DNA of 64,000 nt from Rheinheimera hassiensis (GTDB taxonomy: Bacteria; Pseudomonadota; Gammaproteobacteria; Enterobacterales; Alteromonadaceae), in contig NZ_JAKUJZ010000001.1 in assembly GCF_022436675.1 (NCBI RefSeq), positions 372,001 to 436,000 on the forward strand. Reading direction: 5' to 3'. The position numbers were made by a program, and so were the translations under genes. Positions 17,627 to 25,722 of the stretch are shown piece by piece. Position 1 is the first letter of the stretch. Each line of letters opens with the position of its first letter. The notes under the pieces were generated by a model. That model did not search any database. It was not told where the DNA came from and saw only the letters and a program-made list of their open reading frames with translations.

Positions 17627-18805
17627 TTAGAACCTGTACGTCAGTTGTAAAGCATACAGCTGCCAGTATTTATGCCGGTTTGTAACCACATCAGGCAATA
17701 TCACCGGCGACAACCGACCAGCCCCCTCAACCCAGTGAATTTCTGCACTTAGCCTTAAGCTGCGGCTAATATCATAACTTAGCCCGCCGGCCACCGATTG
17801 CTGATAGCCAAAATAGGCCGGTACAGTGCCACCGCTATTTTCACTTAACTGTTGCCCACGCCGGTCATCTTTATTTGCCACGGAATAATCCAGCATGGCA
17901 AACCAGCGCAACTGAGGTGACTGGCGGTACTGCGCCATGATATAGCCGCCTTGCCCTAGTTGGTCCTGGCGGAATAGTGGTGAGAAAAAACCGTCAACCT
18001 GCAACCGCTCTTGTTGTATTTCGCTGGAAAACTCCCATTTTTCCAGTTGATAGCGCATATTCAGCATCACCCGGCTTACGCTAAAGTCTGACGCATAGAA
18101 AGGCTCAGTTTCACTGGCGCGGTAACTGAACTTGGAGTCCAGCAACACCATACCAAAACTGAAACGGCTAAGATCTGGCTGCCAGTAAAGGCTGGCCTGA
18201 TGGTCAAAATCCATTTTCAGCTTGCCGCTAATCGCATTGCCCAGCAACAGCTCACTTTGCTGCGCTGATACCGGCGTTGTGCCGATACTCCAGTTAAAGG
18301 TGAAATCACCCAGGCTATTGTAATGCCGCGCTTGCAACGCCGCACCGTCACTGCCTACTGCAATATCGCGAAAGGCATCAAAATATACTGACTGCGGCAA
18401 GACAATAGAAGGCCGGGTAAAAGGCACATCACGGGTGCTGGAATACAGCCAATGTTGGTTCTTTATCCGCCCCAGATACAAGTTTGCCTGCAGGTCGGCA
18501 CTATTATGGAAATACCAGTCCAGAAACAAATAGTCCAGCCGCAGGCCAGACGGATAGCGGTTACCACCATCCAGATAGACCAATTGCCCGGAGATATGCC
18601 AGGCAGGTGCAACACGTAAACGGCTGTTCAGGCCAAGCTCGGTCAGCTCGGCGGATGTATCACCACTGCTATTCACAAAACCACTGCCCGGCGCCTTAAT
18701 AAGGCCCTGGGCAATAAAGCCGTTCCAATCAATATCGGCAGCTGATGCCGGTGAAAGCCACAAGGCAAGCAAAGCTGCGGCTACGGCGTTAGCGGTATTA
18801 TTCAA
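17627..18805 (-). CDS. Outer-membrane beta-barrel (porin-like) protein
   Basis: A 392-aa exported protein with a signal peptide cut near SPASA-ADIDW. Amphipathic strands with aromatic girdles (LFLDWYFHN, ANLYLGRIKN, WQLYALQLTYRF) run throughout, and the C-terminal Phe is typical of BAM substrates. It has only modest resemblance to known porins, with no plug domain. Its start overlaps the preceding small binding protein by 8 bases and its stop is 4 bases before the GGDEF-EAL gene, so the three are co-expressed. It may feed or gate the ligand sensed by its neighbours; this is inference. Confidence 0.75.
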   Translation of the reverse strand: MNNTANAVAAALLALWLSPASAADIDWNGFIAQGLIKAPGSGFVNSSGDTSAELTELGLNSRLRVAPAWHISGQLVYLDGGNRYPSGLRLDYLFLDWYFHNSADLQANLYLGRIKNQHWLYSSTRDVPFTRPSIVLPQSVYFDAFRDIAVGSDGAALQARHYNSLGDFTFNWSIGTTPVSAQQSELLLGNAISGKLKMDFDHQASLYWQPDLSRFSFGMVLLDSKFSYRASETEPFYASDFSVSRVMLNMRYQLEKWEFSSEIQQERLQVDGFFSPLFRQDQLGQGGYIMAQYRQSPQLRWFAMLDYSVANKDDRRGQQLSENSGGTVPAYFGYQQSVAGGLSYDISRSLRLSAEIHWVEGAGRLSPVILPDVVTNRHKYWQLYALQLTYRF

Positions 18806-19214
18806 TGCGTAACTCCTTTACTGCCGGGTCGGCCTGATACTGCTCAACATAGCCAATACTGCCAGGCGTAGTGCGTAATAACTGCAGCATATGTGCTTGA
18901 TCTGCTGCCAGTTGTGGCCGGCTGGCGGTGCCGGAAAAGCTCTGTCTGTCCCAGATGTTTGCTAACTGATACGGAAACAGCCGCAGCTGTTCACGGCTAA
19001 AACGTTGATGCTCGGGACTGTTGTCGGGTAACACCACAACATAAATAGGAGAGCCATCCGGCCATTGAATTTGCCGCATGGTAAAAATACTGCGCAGTTG
19101 TGCCTGGGTCAGTTTATCCAGTGGGACACTGTTATTTACCACGACAGTACTTGCGGCTGCACTTTTAAAGGCGCAACACGACAATACTATGGCCAACAAG
19201 GCCAACCACCTCAT
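18798..19214 (-). CDS. Small PstS-like periplasmic phosphate-binding-type protein
   Basis: A 138-aa exported protein with a signal peptide to about residue 20. The motif LTQAQLRSIFTMRQIQWPDGSPIYVVVLPDNSPEH is characteristic of the short phosphate ABC transporter substrate-binding-like family, and TPGSIGYVEQ matches the PstS phosphate-loop region. At 138 aa it is less than half the length of PstS, and no transporter genes follow. It is the first gene of the unit with the barrel protein and GGDEF-EAL sensor, so a sensory rather than transport role is plausible. Confidence 0.75.
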   Translation of the reverse strand: MRWLALLAIVLSCCAFKSAAASTVVVNNSVPLDKLTQAQLRSIFTMRQIQWPDGSPIYVVVLPDNSPEHQRFSREQLRLFPYQLANIWDRQSFSGTASRPQLAADQAHMLQLLRTTPGSIGYVEQYQADPAVKELRIE

Positions 19215-19377
19215 TGCCTAACCACACTGAAAATAGCTATAAACCGGGTATATGCTCTGATCACTGCAATCTGCTTTTAATAGAAAAGTGCCGGTTAAAA
19301 TAACAAGCACTCAAGGAAATATCATTCTAGCACAGCAGGTTACACCTTGCCGCGGGCAAAATGTAACTGATTAAAGA

Positions 19378-20643
19378 TTATTTTGCTCTGTTAGCTGGCC
19401 GGGCTGGTGCACGTTGGCCATCGCGGTGCTCTGGCTTGGGCGCTTTAGGTTTCTTTGGAGAGTACGGCTTGGCATTAAGTTTAGACTGCGGCAATGCATT
19501 TACCGGCGCAAAACCGTCCAGCACCTGGCGCGGTAACTCCTGCTTAATTAAACGCTCAATACCGGCCAGTTCTTTGCTTTCATCAGCGCATACCAGCGAT
19601 ACAGCATGGCCTGCGGCGCCAGCACGGCCCGTGCGGCCAATACGATGCACATAATCTTCAGCAACATTCGGCAGTTCAAAGTTAACAACCTGTGGTAGCT
19701 GGTCAATATCCAGGCCACGGGCCGCAATATCGGTAGCCACCAGAGCGCGGATCTCGCCCTTTTTAAAATCGGCTAATGCTTTGGTGCGGGCATTCTGGCT
19801 TTTATTGCCATGAATAGGCGCAGCATTAATACCGGCGTTTTCCAGATGCAGGCTGAGTTTATTCGCCATATGCTTGGTTTTAGTAAAAATAAGCACTTGC
19901 TGCCAGTTATTGTCGTTAATCAGCTTGGTGACTAAAGCCGCTTTACGGTTTTTATCTACCGGGTAAATAACTTGCTCAACCCGCTCTGCGGTAGTGTTGG
20001 CCGGGCTGACAGAAACCTCCAGCGGGTCATTTACCAGGCCTTTGGCCAGTTTACGGATATCATCCGAAAAGGTAGCTGAGAACAACAGGTTCTGGCGTTT
20101 TTTTGGCAGCAGCGCCAGCACTTTTTTTATGTCATTAATAAAGCCCATGTCCAGCATGCGGTCGGCTTCGTCCAGCACCAGCACTTCCAGCTGGGTGAAA
20201 CGCACGGCATTTTGCTGATATAAATCCAGCAGACGGCCTGGTGTCGCCACCAAAATATCTACGCCACGGCGCAGCGCCATCATTTGCGGGTTAATTTTTA
20301 CCCCACCAAATACCACAGTGCTGCGCAGTGGCAGGTACTTGCCATACACCGCTACGCTTTCTGCTACCTGGGCTGCCAGTTCGCGCGTTGGCGTTAAAAT
20401 AAGCGCCCGCACCTGGTTAGGTTGCACCTTCCTGCCATTAGCAGCGCCGTCGGTCAGCAATTGCAGCAGCGGCAGGGTAAAGCCGGCGGTTTTACCGGTA
20501 CCGGTTTGTGCCGCAGCCATTAGGTCACGGCCGCCAAGCACCGCAGGAATAGCCTGCAGCTGAATAGGAGAAGGAGTGGTATAGCCCTTGTCGGCAATGG
20601 CTTTAAGCAGCGCTGCCGACAGGTTTAAATCAGTAAATTGCAT
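19378..20643 (-). CDS. rhlE: DEAD-box RNA helicase RhlE
   Basis: A 421-aa ATP-dependent RNA helicase. In order it shows the Q motif ([14 protein letters not shown]...TPIQ), motif [10 protein letters not shown], Ia PTRELAAQV, Ib TPGRLLD, II DEAD ([13 protein letters not shown]), [18 protein letters not shown] and [12 protein letters not shown]. The basic C-terminal tail ([24 protein letters not shown] region) is typical of RhlE. It remodels RNA during ribosome assembly and mRNA turnover in the cytoplasm. It is a single-gene unit; I see no convincing promoter in the 256-base gap to the next gene. Confidence 0.93.
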   Translation of the reverse strand: MQFTDLNLSAALLKAIADKGYTTPSPIQLQAIPAVLGGRDLMAAAQTGTGKTAGFTLPLLQLLTDGAANGRKVQPNQVRALILTPTRELAAQVAESVAVYGKYLPLRSTVVFGGVKINPQMMALRRGVDILVATPGRLLDLYQQNAVRFTQLEVLVLDEADRMLDMGFINDIKKVLALLPKKRQNLLFSATFSDDIRKLAKGLVNDPLEVSVSPANTTAERVEQVIYPVDKNRKAALVTKLINDNNWQQVLIFTKTKHMANKLSLHLENAGINAAPIHGNKSQNARTKALADFKKGEIRALVATDIAARGLDIDQLPQVVNFELPNVAEDYVHRIGRTGRAGAAGHAVSLVCADESKELAGIERLIKQELPRQVLDGFAPVNALPQSKLNAKPYSPKKPKAPKPEHRDGQRAPARPANRAK

Positions 20644-20899
20644 GCGATATCCCGCAGTTAATGCTGCGAAAAAAGTCTGCCGCAGCTGCAGTTGCCTCCC
20701 AAACGGAGGGGCGCGCAGCTTACAGCAAAAGCCCTGTCAGCGCGAGGAGTATCCGTTATTCATTTACCGTAGCGACAACTAGTTGTTCCGGTTTTGATAC
20801 TGGCGCAACCGGTGTAGCTTGGTTAAGCTGACTATATAATAGTTAACGAATGTAAGGTGCTAAACCTGTGGGTTTAACACTTGCAGCGCCGGAGCAGGC

Positions 20900-21625
20900 A
20901 TGAGGTTATGGACCACAGTTATTCTGTTCTACTGCTGCCCGGCACTGTCATGCCAATGGCCCGAACTGACATTTTTAGTCGGTGTAAACAAACCGCCTTA
21001 TATTGAAGTGGCAACACAAACCGGCTATGAGCTGGAGTTGCTGCAGCAGGTGAGCCTGAAAATGCAGCGCTGCGCTGTATTTTTACATACACCTAATGGC
21101 CGGCTACTTGAACTGTTTAAGCAAGGCCAAGCCGATTTTGTTTCGCTACAGCGCACTGTGCCGGATGGCTTTAGCGCAACGCTGCCTTATATTCATTACG
21201 AAAATGTGCTGATTACCCGCACAGATCTGCAGCCTCCGGTCAATACATTGGCTGATTTAGCCGGTAAGCGGGTAATGGCATTTCAAAATGCGCACCTGTT
21301 TTTACCGCAAGACTACGCACAGCTGATCCCCCACTTTGCCAGTTATCAGGAAGTCGTCGATCAACAACAGCTACCCGCTATGCTGCTAAAAAACCGGGCT
21401 GATGTGCTGGTAATGGATAAAAATATTTTTGCCTACTACTACCAGCAAACCGCCCCCGGTGATACCCGCCTGCAGCAACTGCCGCTGTTTGGCATTAACA
21501 GCTATCACCTGCTGGGACAGGACAGCTGGCTGGTACAGCGTTTTAATCAGGCGTTGCTGGCATTTCAGCAAAGCCCGCAATACCGGCAGCTGCAGCTCAA
21601 GTACTTTCAGCAGGCGGATCAATAA
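20900..21625 (+). CDS. Periplasmic solute-binding protein, family 3
   Basis: A 241-aa exported protein of the amino-acid-type SBP_bac_3 family. A short signal peptide ends near PALSC. The binding fold starts LTFLVGVNKPPYIEV and has GYELELLQQVSLKM and LADLAGKRVMAFQNAHLFL. No ABC permease or ATPase gene is adjacent, as is common in Alteromonadales, where many such proteins are orphans and may act in sensing. The start is ATG at 20900 with a GGAG-like site just upstream. The ligand is unknown. Confidence 0.8.
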   Translation: MRLWTTVILFYCCPALSCQWPELTFLVGVNKPPYIEVATQTGYELELLQQVSLKMQRCAVFLHTPNGRLLELFKQGQADFVSLQRTVPDGFSATLPYIHYENVLITRTDLQPPVNTLADLAGKRVMAFQNAHLFLPQDYAQLIPHFASYQEVVDQQQLPAMLLKNRADVLVMDKNIFAYYYQQTAPGDTRLQQLPLFGINSYHLLGQDSWLVQRFNQALLAFQQSPQYRQLQLKYFQQADQ

Positions 21626-21653
21626 AGCGGTGATGCTTGCGAGTGCATAAAAA

Positions 21654-21702
21654 AGCCGCAGCAAGCTGCGGCTAAACACCAGAGGAACCCGGCTAAAGCC
21701 GG
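21654..21702 (-). terminator. Terminator hairpins downstream of pullulanase
   Basis: AGCCGCAGC (21654-21662) pairs with GCTGCGGCT (21665-21673), and on the minus strand six T follow, a classical terminator for the pullulanase gene. A second GC-rich hairpin (CCCGGCT/AGCCGGG) lies at about 21688-21702. Confidence 0.8.
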
Positions 21703-21714
21703 GGTAAAACACCG

Positions 21715-24700
21715 TTAAAGTTTAGTAATAGTCATTACCGGTGCCTCCGAATTTGTGGCATTTACGCTAAAGCGGTAAGTGCCCACTTCGGTTACATCCA
21801 GCGATAGGTTGCCGCCGTTGGATTCAAGTGTTTTGCCCTGCCCCAGGACAAAAGCACCATTTTGCGACCCGTAGTTCACCGTAGCCCAGTTCGCATCAGC
21901 AAACTTAAACTCGTAGGGTTTAATCGTATTCAATGTCACATCGATACTATAAACATTGCCGCCAACATAGGTCATGGGGTCGTTATTTGACCACGTCGGT
22001 GTGTTCATATCACCTTTGAGGTACACCGTAACATCCACACCGTAAGGCGGTAACTCCTGCACGGTTAATACTGGTGCATCTTTATTCGTGGCATCCACTA
22101 CAAACACATAGGTTGCCGTATTTACGATAGTAATCTGCAAATTAGCCCCACCGCGATTCAACGTTTTTGCTTGCCCCAGCGTTACGCTCTGGCCATCTGC
22201 GCCGGCGCCAAAATCTACTGTCGACCAATCCCCGGAGGCCAGTTTAAACTCGTAGTTGCCGGCGGCAATATCAATGGTTGCCATATAGATACCGTCACCT
22301 TCGTAGTTAAAGGCATCTACTTCACCCCAACCATTCATGTCGCCACGCACAAATACGGTGGTAGCTTCATACGGTGGAATATCGGGTGCACCAGTGGTGG
22401 CATCAGCCGCCAGGCCTGTACCCTGTGCGCCCTGTTGTTGTTTAACAAATACCGCTATGGTTTGTGCCGGTACGGTGAAAGTGCCCTCATCTGCGCCTTC
22501 GCTAAAGCTTGCCGTGCGCACCCGGGTATCTGCAGAAGCCTGCTGGATAGGGTGTAAGTCAAAACCGGCTGCGGTACGCACAGTATGCGATTGCTCTTCG
22601 GGCGTGCCGTTAACAACCACAACTAAAGCGTCCAGCATTGGGTCCAGATCGGTTAAACCCGCGCCGTCATCAATGCTCATCACTATTAAACCCTGCGTCT
22701 GGCTTTTACCGATATTATGAAAACCTACCCGGGCTATAACATCATCAGCGCTAACCAGCCGGAACAAGTTGCTACCAGCACGGATACTTAAAAACTCTTT
22801 AAATACATCGCTGGCAAAACGGATATCGTCTGCTGCCGGTTTGGCATTCGGGTTAGTCAGTATATTGCTGATGCGCTGCCAGTTAGCTTCGTTCTTTTCA
22901 AGTGGCGGTAAACCAATGGCAAAGTTGTTGGTTTGCATGCTGAAATCAACAAAGTTAAACCAGTCGCCGGAGTCGTAGCTATCACGGTCCATTGATTTTG
23001 AGCGCAGGAAATCATCACCCATTTGCAAGAATGGAATACCCTGGCTCATCAGCGGGATGGCAATAGCCATATTATGTACCCGCACCCGCTCGTCGATACT
23101 GACACTCGCCGCCAAGCCATACTGCAGTTGATCCCACAGGGTTTCATTATCGTGCTTGGACACGTAGTTAATAATATCGGCTGGTTTTTCGGCATAGCCT
23201 GCCGCCTGACCGTTCCAGGTATAACTGGATGCCGGGCCTGCAATACCCTGATAACTTTGCAGCACGTAGTCTTTTAACGTACCGGCCAGGCCAATGCGGA
23301 TTAAATCCTGTTTACGCAGGTTCTCCTCTGTTGCTTCATTGCTAAACAGTACGGCATCACGCACTTCATCACGCAGCCTGTCGTTAAAGGTGCCGACGCC
23401 AGAGCCTGCCATATCCTGCTGCTTGGCTTGCACAAATAAGCGGTTGTCGGCTACTTCGCCAAAGTTCCAGCCTTCACCGTAAAAGTACACGTCAGGTGCC
23501 ACGCTGCTTACTATGTCACGGGTCGCCAGAATGCTGTCTTTCGGGTGGTGGCCCATTACGTCAAAGCGGAAGTCGTTAAAACCAAAATCCCGTGCCAGAA
23601 TCACCATTGAATCCTGCATAAATTTTTCGAACATACGATGCTCAGTAGCGGTGTTCTCGCAGCAGGTTGAACGCTCCATGGCGCCGCTAACCGGGTTATA
23701 GCGGTGGTAATAACCGGGCACGATTTTGTCAAACACTGAAGTGGTGTTCAGGCCGGAAGCACTGGTATGGTTGTACACTACGTCCAGCACGGTGCGCAGG
23801 CCAAGATCGTTCAGGGCTTTGTTCATCGCCCGTACTTCAGTAACACGCGCTACGCCATCCGGGTTAGAGGCATAGCTGCCCTCCGGGGCAATAAAGTGCT
23901 GCGGATCATAACCCCAGTTAAAGCCATCAATGCCGCGAATAGCCTGTACCAGTTCCTGTGCTTTCTCACCAAATGGTGAGTAGCCTTGCAACACTGACAA
24001 CAAGGCGTCACCTGCGCTGGTGTTGCCACATACCGGCGCTGCTGCATTTAACTGACATAAACGGCCAACAGTCTCGGTTAGCTCAATACGGCGGCTGGCA
24101 TCTTCATTAATATTGGCCTGATCGTTTAACGGCAGCAGGTGAAAGTGTGTTAAGCCGTTATCCGCCAATGATTTTAAGTGTTTTACCGGTTCAGAGTCTG
24201 TTTCGGTAAAGGCCAGATACTTACCACGGTTAGCCGCCGTTACGCTTTGATCTCGGATGGAAAAATCGCGTACGTGGCCTTCGTAAATCACAATGTCTTC
24301 CGGTTTAGCAACAGTAGGAACCGTGCGGTCATCCCAGCCAGCCGGTTTTAAGTCGTCATCGTCCAGGTTAACAAACTGACTGTAGCGGCCGTTGGTAGAT
24401 ACGCTCAGCGAATAAGGGTCAGTCGCTTCAGTGGTCTCTACCTTGCGGGTTTGCGGATGATAAACCGTGACCTCATAGCGGTAGAACTGACGGTCCAGTG
24501 CGCTACTGCCGGCATAGCTCCAGATCCCTGTTTCGCTGTCTGCTGTCATCGCATGGGTAGCAGTTAGGGTTTTGGTGGCATTGTATACTTTCAGGTTTAC
24601 ACTGCGTGCCGTTGGGGCCCACACTTTAGCGGTAATACTGCCACCTTCGTAAATAACCCCTAAACTGGCTTCATCAGCATCGTTATCCGCTTTGGTGTAT

Positions 24701-25701
24701 AAATCATCCAGCACCTTTGCTGCCTGTATCCAGGTGGCATCCAGCAGCACGTTTTCGCTGTCGTAAGCGGCAAGTACCAGCTGGTTTTTCAGCATGGCTT
24801 TGGCTTCGTCCGCGGTAAAATCAACGCTAAATGCACTTTGCTCTGCCAGATGCGGCACTAATGCTTTTTGCTCGTCAGTTAAAGGTACCGGCGTTAACGA
24901 CACGGCACTACCGGGTATTTTTTCATCAAAGTCTACTTCCAGGCTGGCATCTGCAGCGTGGTGCAGTTTTACCTCTGCCGCTGTTGCTGCTATCGCAGAG
25001 CTCCAGACAAAAGTATGTTGATCTAGCCAGTGTGCTGCCGCACCGGCAATGCTGACACCTAAAGACACCACCGGATACTGATACACATCAGGCTTAGCAG
25101 AGAAGGTCCAGTTCATGCGGGAGAAATCAGGCTCACCTTCCGGTTGCTGTTGCGTCAACGGCATTTTCATGTCGGCGTCGCTTAAGTCTTTTTCATCACC
25201 CTTGTGCACAATAAAGTTGCCGCAGGCGCCCTCGGTACCAGCATAGCCCGGTTTTATATTAAGCACCCAATAAGCACCATAGTTCACATCTACACCGTTG
25301 TGCACCAGGCCGCCTTCCCACGACGGCGCTACAGAAGATGCCTCATAGGCATCGCAGCTTTCATTATTCCAGGTGTGTAAAATCCAGTCAGTATAATTAC
25401 CATCAGAGCGTTTGTAATACAGCACCGCCTGATTTGCCCCCGCCATTACTACAGGATCCGGGGCGTCAGGGTCATAACCAATAATACAGGACTCATTATT
25501 GGCACTGGGAAATGACGGCTTTTTACATTTTATCGGTGGCGGATCAATACAGGCCGTGCCTGCCGCATCGGGAATTTGCGGCACATTGCAGGTTAGTAAT
25601 ACTTCACCGGGTTTAGTTGAATCACCGCCGCCACAGGCAGCCAGCATATGAGCCGCCAGCGCCAGCGCGCTGAGCTTTAGCAGTTTTATTGTTGTAGTCA
25701 T
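21715..25701 (-). CDS. pulA: Type I pullulanase, surface lipoprotein, GH13
   Basis: A 1328-aa starch-debranching enzyme. A lipoprotein signal ends in LAAC (Cys23 region, followed by GGGDS). Next come a CBM41-like starch-binding module (about 85-180, VLYYKRSDGNYTDWILHTW), a pullulanase N2/CBM48 region and the GH13 barrel with the type I signature FNWGYDP. Catalytic residues are Asp714 (FDVMGHH, nucleophile), Glu743 (YFYGEGWN) and Asp851 (KHDNE). Two tandem beta-sandwich repeats of about 100 residues close the protein (see findings). It hydrolyses alpha-1,6 bonds of pullulan and glycogen at the cell surface or periplasm. It lies 21 bases behind a TonB receptor gene, so the two form an operon for glucan uptake. 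Confidence 0.95.
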   Translation of the reverse strand: MTTTIKLLKLSALALAAHMLAACGGGDSTKPGEVLLTCNVPQIPDAAGTACIDPPPIKCKKPSFPSANNESCIIGYDPDAPDPVVMAGANQAVLYYKRSDGNYTDWILHTWNNESCDAYEASSVAPSWEGGLVHNGVDVNYGAYWVLNIKPGYAGTEGACGNFIVHKGDEKDLSDADMKMPLTQQQPEGEPDFSRMNWTFSAKPDVYQYPVVSLGVSIAGAAAHWLDQHTFVWSSAIAATAAEVKLHHAADASLEVDFDEKIPGSAVSLTPVPLTDEQKALVPHLAEQSAFSVDFTADEAKAMLKNQLVLAAYDSENVLLDATWIQAAKVLDDLYTKADNDADEASLGVIYEGGSITAKVWAPTARSVNLKVYNATKTLTATHAMTADSETGIWSYAGSSALDRQFYRYEVTVYHPQTRKVETTEATDPYSLSVSTNGRYSQFVNLDDDDLKPAGWDDRTVPTVAKPEDIVIYEGHVRDFSIRDQSVTAANRGKYLAFTETDSEPVKHLKSLADNGLTHFHLLPLNDQANINEDASRRIELTETVGRLCQLNAAAPVCGNTSAGDALLSVLQGYSPFGEKAQELVQAIRGIDGFNWGYDPQHFIAPEGSYASNPDGVARVTEVRAMNKALNDLGLRTVLDVVYNHTSASGLNTTSVFDKIVPGYYHRYNPVSGAMERSTCCENTATEHRMFEKFMQDSMVILARDFGFNDFRFDVMGHHPKDSILATRDIVSSVAPDVYFYGEGWNFGEVADNRLFVQAKQQDMAGSGVGTFNDRLRDEVRDAVLFSNEATEENLRKQDLIRIGLAGTLKDYVLQSYQGIAGPASSYTWNGQAAGYAEKPADIINYVSKHDNETLWDQLQYGLAASVSIDERVRVHNMAIAIPLMSQGIPFLQMGDDFLRSKSMDRDSYDSGDWFNFVDFSMQTNNFAIGLPPLEKNEANWQRISNILTNPNAKPAADDIRFASDVFKEFLSIRAGSNLFRLVSADDVIARVGFHNIGKSQTQGLIVMSIDDGAGLTDLDPMLDALVVVVNGTPEEQSHTVRTAAGFDLHPIQQASADTRVRTASFSEGADEGTFTVPAQTIAVFVKQQQGAQGTGLAADATTGAPDIPPYEATTVFVRGDMNGWGEVDAFNYEGDGIYMATIDIAAGNYEFKLASGDWSTVDFGAGADGQSVTLGQAKTLNRGGANLQITIVNTATYVFVVDATNKDAPVLTVQELPPYGVDVTVYLKGDMNTPTWSNNDPMTYVGGNVYSIDVTLNTIKPYEFKFADANWATVNYGSQNGAFVLGQGKTLESNGGNLSLDVTEVGTYRFSVNATNSEAPVMTITKL

Positions 25702-25722
25702 TATTCTTGCTCCAAAATCCGG

